A DNA stretch of 9,547 bases, from the NCBI GenBank assembly GCA_964644025.1, contig CAZXVW010000166.1:1-9547 (forward strand). Reading direction: 5' to 3'. The notes under the pieces are model-generated. The model did not search any database. It was not told the origin of the DNA and worked only from the letters and a program-made list of their open reading frames with translations. Of this stretch, positions 1 to 7,200 are shown piece after piece. The stretch comes from CAZXVW01 sp964644025 (GTDB taxonomy: Bacteria > Acidobacteriota > Terriglobia > Bryobacterales > Bryobacteraceae). The translations under genes and the position numbers were made by a program. The stretch's first letter is position 1, and the number at the start of each line of letters is the position of its first letter.

Positions 1-1
1 C

Positions 2-427
2 GCCATCGCCGAGGTGGGTTTCCAGGAGGAGGTTGCGCTGGAGGAAGTCGGCGAGTCGCAGATGCTTGCAGGAAACGTGCCGCTGGAGCTGGCCGACCGC
101 AGTTGCCTGGCGCGGTTTCCGCTGTTGCACGTCTACTGCGACCGCGTGAGGAACCTCCAGCGGGAAAAGTTCCGCGCTTTTTCCGGGACCGCGCGGGTCA
201 ACATCGAGTTGCGGGTTTCCGATGAGCGCATGGAGCGGCTGGAGCGGAAACTGCAGCTTTACGTGGACGCGGTGACCGCGGTGCTGGAGCGGAATCGCGG
301 CGACTGGGGCCAGGGAATGAGCTACGCCGGCGGTTATGAGATTCAATTCGGCGCCGTGAAGAGCGGCGGCAAGAACTACATCCAGGCGGCCAAGCTGGCG
401 CTGGAGGTTGACGTGAGTCAGAACTAG
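2..427 (+). CDS. Tail terminator/completion-like protein, 5' end outside the window
   Basis: The reading frame is open to the left edge, so the true start probably lies upstream. The first internal candidate is a GTG at 14 with no convincing Shine-Dalgarno sequence. The visible 141 residues are mixed alpha/beta without a signal peptide or membrane segment. They include a hydrophobic strand around FPLLHVYCDRV, a helix around SDERMERLERKLQLYVDAV, and a C-terminal strand (KLALEVDVSQN) typical of small phage neck/tail proteins. It ends 15 bases before the tail tube gene, where siphoviruses encode the tail terminator or head-tail completion protein (lambda gpU position). That role is inferred from position; I cannot assign a family from sequence alone. 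The coding status is well supported by the clean frame, codon bias and operon spacing. Confidence 0.75.
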   Translation, partial: AIAEVGFQEEVALEEVGESQMLAGNVPLELADRSCLARFPLLHVYCDRVRNLQREKFRAFSGTARVNIELRVSDERMERLERKLQLYVDAVTAVLERNRGDWGQGMSYAGGYEIQFGAVKSGGKNYIQAAKLALEVDVSQN

Positions 428-442
428 GACGGGTTTCACATC

Positions 443-1612
443 ATGTCTTGTTACATATCATCGAACGAGAACCGATTCTACGCGGCCAAGGAACAGGCGT
501 ACGGTTACGCGGCCTCGGTGACGGAGGCCAACCGGCTGCCGGCGGTGCGGCTGACGGCCCGGCAGGAGGCCGAGCGCGTCGAACGGCGCGACAAGACCGG
601 CAGCCGGACGTTTGCCGGGTTGCCCGCCGGACTGAGGAAGCGGACGAGTTTCCAGGTGACGACCTACCTGACGAGCTGGGACCCGGCGAGTTCCGAGCCC
701 GGTTACGGACCGCTGTTTCACGCCGCCCTGGGGGGAGATCCCCTGGTTTTCGCGGGCGGGGAGGTGAGTTCGATCAGCGGCAACCAGCTCGATTTCACCG
801 CTGCCCATGGGTTGAGCGCGGGCCAGGCGGTGAGCTGCGGGGGCGAGATCCGGTTCGTGACGGCGGTGGTCAGCGACGTGGCGGTGCTGCTGAACGCGCC
901 TTTCACCGGGGATCAGGCTTCCGGCTGGCCGGTGGACCGAACCGTGACCTACGCCCCGGCGAGCGAATTGCCGAGCGTAAGTATCTTCGACTACTGGAGT
1001 CCTGCCTCGTCGGTCCACCGGATCCTGACCGGCGCGGCCGTGGACCGGATGAAGGTGGACATCAACGGGGACTTCCACGAGTTCACCTTCAGCGGGATGG
1101 CGAGCGACCTGCTCGACACCGCGAGTTTCACCACCGGACAAGCGGGTCTCAGCGAGTTCCCGGCCGAGCCGGCAGTGACGGAGCTGAACTACTCGGTGAT
1201 TCCGGGAAATCTCGGCCAGGCGTGGCTGGGGGTTACGCCGGACCGGTTCTTTACGATCACGGGCGCCGAGGTGACGCTGGAAAACGGGCTGGATTTGCGC
1301 GTGCGGGAGTTTGGTCTGGAGACGCCGCAATGCGTGGCGGCCGGGGTCCGAAGCGTGACGACGACGTTCAGCCTGTACGAGAAGCCGGACAACGCGACGC
1401 GGGCCCTGTATCAGGCCGCGCGGCAGAGGTCGCCGCTCAGCGTAATGTTCCAGCTTGGGCAGCAGCCCTCCCAGCTTTGTGGGGTGTACCTGAAAAGCGT
1501 GATTCCCGAAGTCCCGGAATTCGCGGACCAGGAGACGCGGCTCGAGTGGCAATTCAGCAACTGCCGGGCGCAGGGCACGATCGATGACGAAATTTTCGTC
1601 GCCTTCGGATAA
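443..1612 (+). CDS. Major tail tube protein
   Basis: This 389-residue, beta-rich protein without a signal peptide is predicted to form the stacked rings of the tail tube. The tube-like core includes the segment SVSIFDYWSP (about 178-187), the following ILTGAAVDRMKVDINGDFHE strand pair and a C-terminal strand (TRLEWQFSNC). That order resembles phage tail tube families. Residues about 105-172 form a compact valine/glycine-rich beta module that looks inserted into the core. The Shine-Dalgarno sequence is weak (AGGA at 426-429, 13 bases upstream), but the ATG fits the preceding stop. It follows the putative terminator and precedes the G/G-T chaperone pair, the canonical place for this protein. 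The family assignment rests on architecture and context rather than a single diagnostic motif. Confidence 0.75.
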   Translation: MSCYISSNENRFYAAKEQAYGYAASVTEANRLPAVRLTARQEAERVERRDKTGSRTFAGLPAGLRKRTSFQVTTYLTSWDPASSEPGYGPLFHAALGGDPLVFAGGEVSSISGNQLDFTAAHGLSAGQAVSCGGEIRFVTAVVSDVAVLLNAPFTGDQASGWPVDRTVTYAPASELPSVSIFDYWSPASSVHRILTGAAVDRMKVDINGDFHEFTFSGMASDLLDTASFTTGQAGLSEFPAEPAVTELNYSVIPGNLGQAWLGVTPDRFFTITGAEVTLENGLDLRVREFGLETPQCVAAGVRSVTTTFSLYEKPDNATRALYQAARQRSPLSVMFQLGQQPSQLCGVYLKSVIPEVPEFADQETRLEWQFSNCRAQGTIDDEIFVAFG

Positions 1613-1982
1613 GGCCATGCAGTACGCGAGCACGGTTACTTTGTCCTCGAAGGTGATGGAGGGCGTGCGGTTCACGATCGCGCGGATGTCATTCGGCCGG
1701 CGGATCGAGCTGACGCGCCGCATCCGGGAGCTGGGGAGGAAGCTCGAGTACCTGGAAGCCGGCGAAGACCTGAAGGAGAAGATCGAGGCTACGCTGCTCA
1801 CCCAGGAGGTGGAAAGGCTGTACCTGGAGTGGGGGCTGCGCGGGATCGAGGGGCTGGAAATCGACGGCCGGCCGGCGACCCCGGAGACCGTGATCGCAGA
1901 GGGCCCGGAGGAGCTGTGCCGGGAGATCGTGGCTGCGATCAGGTCCGAGTGCGGGCTGAGCGAAGAAGAACGAAAAAACTGA
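1584..1982 (+). CDS. Tail assembly chaperone G-like protein (zero-frame product)
   Basis: This small, charged, mostly helical protein (132 residues) sits between tail tube and tape measure, where long-tailed phages encode the tail assembly chaperone (lambda gpG role). Residues about 31-82 are amphipathic helix, followed by a conserved-looking LYLEWGLRGIEGLEIDG stretch (79-95) and a C-terminal helix (about 103-130). The chosen ATG overlaps the tube gene by 29 bases and has AGGG 8 bases upstream. An in-frame ATG at 1617 would give a 121-residue protein just after the tube gene's stop, with GGATAAGG immediately before it, so the start is ambiguous. The gene ends in CGA AAA AAC TGA: the stop lies directly on the slippery heptamer used to make the longer G-T product. 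The chaperones are thought to bind the tape measure and recruit tube protein, and are absent from the finished tail. Confidence 0.8.
   Translation: MTKFSSPSDKAMQYASTVTLSSKVMEGVRFTIARMSFGRRIELTRRIRELGRKLEYLEAGEDLKEKIEATLLTQEVERLYLEWGLRGIEGLEIDGRPATPETVIAEGPEELCREIVAAIRSECGLSEEERKN
1973..1979 (+). promoter_or_regulatory. Programmed -1 ribosomal frameshift site A AAA AAC
   Basis: The heptamer fits the X XXY YYZ pattern exactly in the zero frame: the last base of CGA, then AAA and AAC, followed at once by the TGA stop of G. After a one-base backward slip the tRNAs can re-pair, and translation enters the open frame 1979-2314. The location between tail tube and tape measure genes is where nearly all siphoviruses place this signal, so sequence and context agree. 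Confidence 0.88.
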
Positions 1983-2314
1983 TTGTCGCCTTCCATTTCC
2001 AGTTTGCCAACCAGGCCGCGTGGAAGTGCGACGCCTGCAGGAAGAGCGGCCTGGAAAAGGCCCGGCGCTGCCCGTGGCGCGCCGAGACGGCGAGGGCCGG
2101 GAACCGGCCCGTCTGGGCGCGGAAGGGAGTTGCGGTGACCGTGTGTCCGGCGGGGTTCATCACGCCGGAGAGCCTGGCCTGGATTGAGCAGTACGCTGCC
2201 TGGAAGTTTCTTGGGGCGGGAGCGAGTCTGACGGAAATGCCCGCCCGGATGGTGGATGCGTTTTGTGTACTCGAACAGGAGCTGAGGAAAGAGGCAGATG
2301 ATGGCGAACGATGA
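1979..2314 (+). CDS. T extension of the G-T chaperone, expressed by -1 frameshift
   Basis: This frame lies at -1 relative to the G gene and continues it directly. Ribosomes slipping on A AAA AAC (1973-1979) would read CTG ATT GTC next and add 111 residues, giving a G-T fusion of about 243 residues (132 plus 111). I see no start codon with a good ribosome-binding site for independent translation, and the codon bias matches the operon, so the frame is real coding sequence. Fusion residues 149, 152, 163 and 188 are cysteines (C-x2-C-x10-C-x24-C), a possible metal-binding set. A helical tail follows (ITPESLAWIEQYAAWKF and DAFCVLEQELRKEADDG). The last 17 bases overlap the start of the tape-measure-like gene. 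In lambda the T domain contacts soluble tube protein; that function is carried over by analogy. Confidence 0.8.
   Translation: MIVAFHFQFANQAAWKCDACRKSGLEKARRCPWRAETARAGNRPVWARKGVAVTVCPAGFITPESLAWIEQYAAWKFLGAGASLTEMPARMVDAFCVLEQELRKEADDGER
2011..2054 (+). repeat. 9-bp perfect inverted repeat downstream of the frameshift site
   Basis: CCAGGCCGC (2011-2019) and GCGGCCTGG (2046-2054) are exact reverse complements separated by 26 bases; the loop contains the palindrome CCTGCAGG (2034-2041). The arms lie inside the T coding frame. The stem begins 31 bases after the slippery heptamer, farther than the usual 5-9 bases for a stimulatory hairpin, so a role in frameshifting is possible but unproven. 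It is not a terminator: there is no U-tract and coding continues. Confidence 0.5.
2285..2294 (+). promoter_or_regulatory. Ribosome-binding site of the tape-measure-like gene
   Basis: The purine-rich GAGGAAAGAGG tract ends 3 bases before the ATG at 2298 and 6 bases before the adjacent in-frame ATG at 2301. The spacing favours the second ATG, although either may be used. The site lies inside the end of the T frame, which suggests translational coupling. Confidence 0.55.
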
Positions 2315-3053
2315 GCTGGCACGAACCCTGGAACGGCTGCTGGCCGAGGCACGGGCCGGCAGGCAGCCACAGCCTGAGGCCGCCCGGCTCAGTGAAGCGG
2401 GGTGGAGACCGGAGGCGCGGGTGCTGGCCGAGATCCGGGCGTGGACCGGACAAACCGGCGGGGCCGCGACGCCGGACAGCGGCCGCTCGGCGCCGGTGGT
2501 GCGCGAGGTCGCGAATCCCGCCGGTGCGGAAGTGGCCGAAAGCGCTGACCGGCTGGGGCGGCAACTGGCCGAACTGACCGCGGCGGCCCGCGTGCAAGCG
2601 GCGATGACCGAGACGAACACGCGGGCGCTGATCGAGAATTCGCTGGCGCAGGCTGAGGGAAGCAAGAGGTCAACGGCAGCCAGCATTGGGAAATCCCTGT
2701 TCTCGTTTCTTGGCAGTGGGCTGGGGCTGGTGAAGTTGTTCGGCGGGTTGTTCGGCGGGCACGAGGAGAAGGTCCTGCCGGCGCTGCCGCGCTACGTGGC
2801 CCCGCCGCCGGTTGTGGTGGAGGCCGGCTATCGCGCCGAGGCGGGGGGCGCTGTTCAGCAGATCCGTTATGCACAGGACGGGCTGCCGCGGCCGGTGAGT
2901 TCGACCACGCTGCCGCCGGCGCCGCAGGTTACGGTTCAGGTGCAAGCCATGGACAGCCGGTCGTTCCTGGACCACAGCTCGGAGATCGCCCAGGCGGTGA
3001 AGGAAGCCCTGCTGGCTTCGCACTCGCTCAATGATGTTGTCGCGGAGCTGTAG
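2298..3053 (+). CDS. Short tape-measure-like tail protein
   Basis: The 251-residue product occupies the tape measure slot directly after G/G-T and before the distal tail genes. It is helical at the N-terminus (1-50) and around 80-120. A Gly/Phe/Leu-rich hydrophobic stretch follows (about 131-154, KSLFSFLGSGLGLVKLFGG), then a Pro/Ala linker, and it ends in a helix preceded by MDSRSFLDHSSEIAQAV (about 218-234). A helical body, a membrane-like segment and a distinct C-terminal piece are the usual tape measure components, but most siphovirus tape measures are 600-2000 residues. Some gene-transfer-agent tape measures are of comparable size. By the common rule of about 0.15 nm of tail per residue this would give a tail near 35-40 nm. 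The paired ATGs (2298, 2301) leave the start uncertain by one codon. If it is not the tape measure, that gene is missing from the cluster. Confidence 0.65.
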   Translation: MMANDELARTLERLLAEARAGRQPQPEAARLSEAGWRPEARVLAEIRAWTGQTGGAATPDSGRSAPVVREVANPAGAEVAESADRLGRQLAELTAAARVQAAMTETNTRALIENSLAQAEGSKRSTAASIGKSLFSFLGSGLGLVKLFGGLFGGHEEKVLPALPRYVAPPPVVVEAGYRAEAGGAVQQIRYAQDGLPRPVSSTTLPPAPQVTVQVQAMDSRSFLDHSSEIAQAVKEALLASHSLNDVVAEL

Positions 3054-3059
3054 CGAACC

Positions 3060-3419
3060 ATGAGTGATTTTCCCGTTCTGAAAACAGGCGCCGTAATGCA
3101 ATACCCGGCGACGAGGACGCTGGTCTACGCCACGCAGGTGATGCGGTTCGTCGACGGGAGCGAGCAGAGGTGCCGCGACTACAGCGCGCCGCGGCGGCGG
3201 TGGATTATCCGGCTGGACCTGCTCGATGAGGCGGAACTGGCGAGCCTGGAGGAGTTCTTCCGGACTCGTCAGGGCTCGCTGGAGGCGTTCTCGTTCACAG
3301 ACCCGTGGGACGGAGTGGTGTATCCGAGCTGCTCGTTCGAGAACGAGGAAATGGTGATCGAGTACCTGGGCGAGGGGCGAGGACGAACGGCGCTGGTCGT
3401 GAAGGAGAACCGAGGCTGA
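3060..3419 (+). CDS. Distal tail (Dit)/gpM/DUF2460-like protein
   Basis: This 119-residue protein is predicted to form the ring joining tail tube and tip. The pattern FPVL-x-TGAV-x-QYP near the start, RFVDGSEQRCRD (about 29-40), a tryptophan-led strand (WIIRLDLLDEAEL), and the late F-x-F-x-DPWDG-VVYP block are what I associate with DUF2460 proteins (gene-transfer-agent distal tail protein) and, in layout, with lambda minor tail protein M. It starts 6 bases after the tape-measure-like gene with only a distant GGAG (3044-3047), so it may rely on coupled translation. It ends one base before its own paralogue. There is no signal peptide or membrane segment. Assignment to the Dit/gpM group is fairly sure; the exact family is less so. 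Confidence 0.75.
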   Translation: MSDFPVLKTGAVMQYPATRTLVYATQVMRFVDGSEQRCRDYSAPRRRWIIRLDLLDEAELASLEEFFRTRQGSLEAFSFTDPWDGVVYPSCSFENEEMVIEYLGEGRGRTALVVKENRG

Positions 3420-3420
3420 G

Positions 3421-4218
3421 ATGAGCGCGTTTCCACAGTTGCTGAGCGGGGCCAGCGGACAATATCCGATCCGGAGGCGGCGGCTTACTCGGACGGTGGT
3501 GAACCGGTCGGCTGACGGTTGCGACTGGAGGCTGGGCGACGCGGCCGGGGCGGCGACGGTGTGGGAGCTGGAGGCCGCGGCTTTGACTGACGAGGAGTGG
3601 GCGGCCATCAGCTCGTTGTTCCAGGCTTGTGAAGGCCGCCTGCGGTCTTTCAAGTTTTTGGACCCGGCGGGGAACCTGCTTTCGCGCAGCGAGGAGCTGG
3701 ACGCAGCCGACTGGCAGAAGGATCCGCTGGTGGAATTGACCGCGGGCGTGGCCGATCCGCTGGGCACGACGCGTGCGACCACCGTGCTGAATACCGCGCA
3801 AACGGCCCAGGGACTGAGCCAGGCGGTGGAGGCGCCGGCGAACTACGTCTACTGCTTCAGCCTTTACGCGCGCAGCGGGCAGCCTACCGACCTGACGTTG
3901 CGGCGATTTTCCACTACCAGTTCGGCGGTTGACACGGTGAGGGTTTCGGCGGGCTGGCGGCGATACGTCTCGGCGGGCAACCTGGGCGCGGCGGAAGAGC
4001 CGGTGTGGTTCGGCCTGCAGATACCGGCAGGGGCGTCCGTGGACGTTTTCGGTCTCCAGGTGGAAGCCCAGCCCGGCGCCTCGGCATACAAGCCGACGCC
4101 GTCCCGGGGGGCCGTATACCCGCGGGCACGATTCTTCGATGACGTGCTGGGGCAGAGGACGGACGGCCCGGGGCGGCACTCGGCGCTTATCCGGATTATC
4201 AGCCCGCCTGAGGAGTAG
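3421..4218 (+). CDS. Second Dit-like protein carrying an inserted carbohydrate-binding-like module
   Basis: Residues 4-85 align without gaps to the 119-residue protein encoded just upstream, with about 27 of 82 positions identical by hand: FP, QYP, DG, a core Trp and F-x-F-x-DP. The similarity resumes at AVYPRARF (231-238) and the G-x-GR...AL tail. Between them, about 145 residues (86-230) are extra. That insert has the look of a jelly-roll carbohydrate-binding domain: YVYCFSLYARSG, the GWRRYV strand, and IPAGASVDVFGLQVEAQPGA leading to a Ser-x-Tyr ending. This is the 'evolved Dit' architecture known from phages of lactic acid bacteria, in which a sugar-binding module is inserted in a distal tail protein to help host adsorption. 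The Shine-Dalgarno sequence is good (GAGG 3412-3415, 5 bases upstream). Sugar specificity cannot be read from the sequence. Confidence 0.75.
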   Translation: MSAFPQLLSGASGQYPIRRRRLTRTVVNRSADGCDWRLGDAAGAATVWELEAAALTDEEWAAISSLFQACEGRLRSFKFLDPAGNLLSRSEELDAADWQKDPLVELTAGVADPLGTTRATTVLNTAQTAQGLSQAVEAPANYVYCFSLYARSGQPTDLTLRRFSTTSSAVDTVRVSAGWRRYVSAGNLGAAEEPVWFGLQIPAGASVDVFGLQVEAQPGASAYKPTPSRGAVYPRARFFDDVLGQRTDGPGRHSALIRIISPPEE

Positions 4219-4224
4219 CGAAGG

Positions 4225-7200
4225 ATGGGAACGATTTCCACGTTAAAGGAACAAGAGGTCCTGGACACGCCGCTGCTGCTGTTCGACTGCGAACTGACCT
4301 CGGGCGCGATGGAGCACTGGAGCACCCACGCGGTGCAGCATGACGGCGCCGCCTACGAGGCGCGCGTCCTCCGGCACAACGTGTTCGAGACGCGCTCATT
4401 GTCCGACGACGGAATCGACGCGGTCGCGAAGGTTTCGCTGACGCTGGCGAATGCCGACTCGCATTTTTCCCAGATCGCCAGAAACACGGGGTGGAAAGGG
4501 GCGAAGCTGACCGTCCGGTTCCTGTTCTTTGACCTGGCGGGCGGCGCGGCGACTTCGGAAGAACTGGTGCTGTTTCGAGGCGTGGCGAATCCGCCGGACG
4601 AGATCAACGAAGCGAGCATCCGGCTGACATTTTCCAACCGCCTCGGTTTGCAGCGAGTGCTGTTGCCCGAGATCCGCATCCAGAAGCGATGCCCGTGGAC
4701 GTTTCCGGGCACTGAGGAGCAGCGCGCCGAGGCGATCACCGGCGGGAGCAAAGGCAAGTTCTCCCCGTTCTTTCGTTGCGGCTACTCGGCCGGCATTGAG
4801 GGTGGAGCCGGGAACCTGAACGGCGATGTTCCCTTCACCAGTTGCGACTACACGCGGGCGCAATGCGAGCAGCGGGGGATGTTCCGCCAGGATGATGCCG
4901 GGAACCCCACGCGACGGTTTGGCGGGATCGAGTTCCTGCCGGCGACGATCCTGGTGCGGAGCTACGGAGAGCAGGACCGCCACTGGTCCGCCCCGGTGGA
5001 GAACCAGGCGCGGTACAACGACTTCGTGCCGCTGGTGTACGGCACCGCCTGGTACGAACCGCCGATCGTTTTCGCCCGGAACGACGGAAACCTGACCCGG
5101 ATGGAAGTCCTGCTGGGAATGGGAGAGATCGAGGACCTGGTGAAGGTGCTGGTCAACGGGGTGGAAATTCCGGAGGGTCAGGCGGGCGCGGATATGACCT
5201 CGACCGGCTGGTTCAACCTGGTGAGTCATGGAAACCGCACCGGGGATTTCAACTACGATTTCTGCGACGGGGCCGGCAACCCGGTCGGGGACCCGTACGG
5301 GAGCATGGCGTACGTGTCGGTCGTGGTGCCGAACCGCATCAGCGAAGGCAGATCGCTGCCCCGGGTCGAAGTGCTGCTGAAAGGGCTGCGGCTGGACACC
5401 TACGACGCCGACGGTACGTACCTGGGGGCGGAGTTTTCGAACAATCCGGCGTGGGTGTTGCTGGACTTGCTGCGGCGTTGCGGGTGGAGCCCGGAAGAAA
5501 TGGACCTGGCGAGCTTCGCCCGCACCGCGCAGTACTGCGGGGAACTGATCCCGGCTACGGATCTGCACGGCAACCCGGTCCAGGTGCCGCGGTACCAGTG
5601 CAACCTGGTGGTGCGAAAGCGGCGGAGCGCGGCGGATCTGGTGCGCGGAGTGCGGAACGGCTCCGGCTTGTATCTGACCTACGGGGCCGGCGGCCGGCTC
5701 CAACTGTGCGCCGAAGCGAGCTTCGCGATCCAGCAACCCACGAAGCCGGAAGGCAGCAACAGCACCGAAGAGTTCAACGGCGGCTGGCCGGCTTACGAGT
5801 TTGGCGACGGGACGTCGGGTTTCTCCGGATTGCTGCGGAAGGAGAACGGCGAACCGTCGGTGCGGTTGTGGTCGCGGCCGACGGCTGACAGTCCGAACCG
5901 CTACTCGGTCGAGTTCCAGGACGAGTTCAATGAATACCAGCAGGACAGTCTCTCGCTGGTGGACATTGACGATGCCTTGCAAGCGGGCCAGGAGGTTTCG
6001 GCGCGGCTGAGCGCGCTGGGCATACCGAATTTCCACCAGGCTGCTCGAATGATCCGGCGGCAGCTAGACAAGGGGATCCGCGGCAACCTGTTCGTGGAAT
6101 TCGAGACCAGCGTGCGCGGCATCGGTTTGAAGCCGGGCGACCTGATCACGATCACCTACTTGAAGGAGGGGTTCCAGCGCCAGCCGTTCCGGGTGGTGAA
6201 GGTGGCCGCAGGCGCCAATCACCGCACCTCGGTGGTGACCTGCCAGCTCCATGACGACGCCTGGTACACGGACGCGGCGCCGGCAGAGGCCGGCGGTTCG
6301 GTGGCGCGCCGGCAACGGGGCGGAGAAGTAGGCCTGCCGCGCCCGCTGATGGGCGCGGTAATCGACGCGGACGGCCACGCGCAGTTCGCCATTACGGAAA
6401 AGGCGAGCGAGCAGTCCGACGGGAGCGCCATGGTGACACTGGAGGTGGGGTTCCTCGCGCCGGCCAGGCCGGGGAACTCGAGTGCTGAAATCCCATTGCT
6501 AAGTCTGGCTCCGGCGGTGGACACCAGTGGCGGGTCGATTCCCGGCGGTCAGACGCTCTATTACGCGGTGAGCGCGGTGGACGCGGACGGCAATGAGAGC
6601 GGGCTGTCGTTCGTCGTGAAGGCGACGATCCCGGCCGGCGCGGACACGAACGCGGTCACGCTGACCGGGCTGAGCTTCTCGGAGGCCACGGCCGGATTCC
6701 ACGTTTACCGGGGCGCGAACCCTTCCCAGCTTTACCGGATCGCGTCGGAGGAAGCCGTGGCTTCCGAGTTTCAGGACACCGGGCTGGAGGCGACGCTGGC
6801 CGCTCCGCCGGATGAAAACTATGACCATGCGAAGTTCCGCTGGCGGTTCGAGCTGGTGCCAGAGTACCAGGCTACCGCGTACTCGGCGAACACGGTGGGC
6901 AGCAGTTCCCTACAGATGATTCCGAACGAGCACGCCGGGATGGTGGTGCGCATCACCCGCGGCAAAGGGGCCGGGCAGGAGCGGAGCGTGCTGAGCAACG
7001 ACGCCAACAGCTTGACGGTGACGCCGGGCTGGGACGTGGAGCCGGACACGACGAGCTATTTCGTAGTGGCCGAGTCAAGCTGGCACGACGGGGCGGCCGG
7101 AGTGACCAGCCCGGTCGAATTTGAAGTGCCGAACCGCCAGGGGATGACGGTGCACGTTTCCGGCCGGTCAGTGAACGTGCTGGGCCGGGAATGCGCCTAC

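Noticed and set aside
448..1587. Plus-strand frame overlapping the tail tube gene almost completely
   Set aside because: The translation is an Arg/Gly-rich, low-complexity string, whereas the frame at 443-1612 gives a plausible beta-rich structural protein.
1613..1616. Promoters or terminators in the gaps between genes
   Set aside because: All intergenic gaps are 15 bases or less; I see no -35/-10 pair or hairpin-plus-T-tract that stands out from coding sequence.
1829..1978. 5' part of the T frame as an independently started gene (GTG at 1829)
   Set aside because: The segment before 1979 overlaps the conserved-looking G protein, is Arg/Gly-rich, and has no good ribosome-binding site; only the part after the slippery site looks like protein.
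2011..2054. Inverted repeat as a transcription terminator
   Set aside because: There is no run of T after the second arm and it lies within a coding frame in the middle of the operon.
458..2686. Antisense frame of 742 codons on the minus strand
   Set aside because: It lies opposite four well-supported plus-strand genes, has an arginine/proline-rich composition typical of GC-rich shadow frames, and shows no recognisable domain.
4690..4866. Cysteines of the hub as a zinc finger
   Set aside because: Their spacing (156, 185, 207, 214) and the surrounding CPW, CGY and RFGG context fit the gpL-type tail tip pattern better than any zinc-finger spacing.
4396..6036. Antisense frame of 546 codons inside the hub gene
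   Set aside because: It is the low-complexity shadow (Arg/His/Pro/Gln-rich) of the 1311-residue hub frame, which has clear tail motifs.
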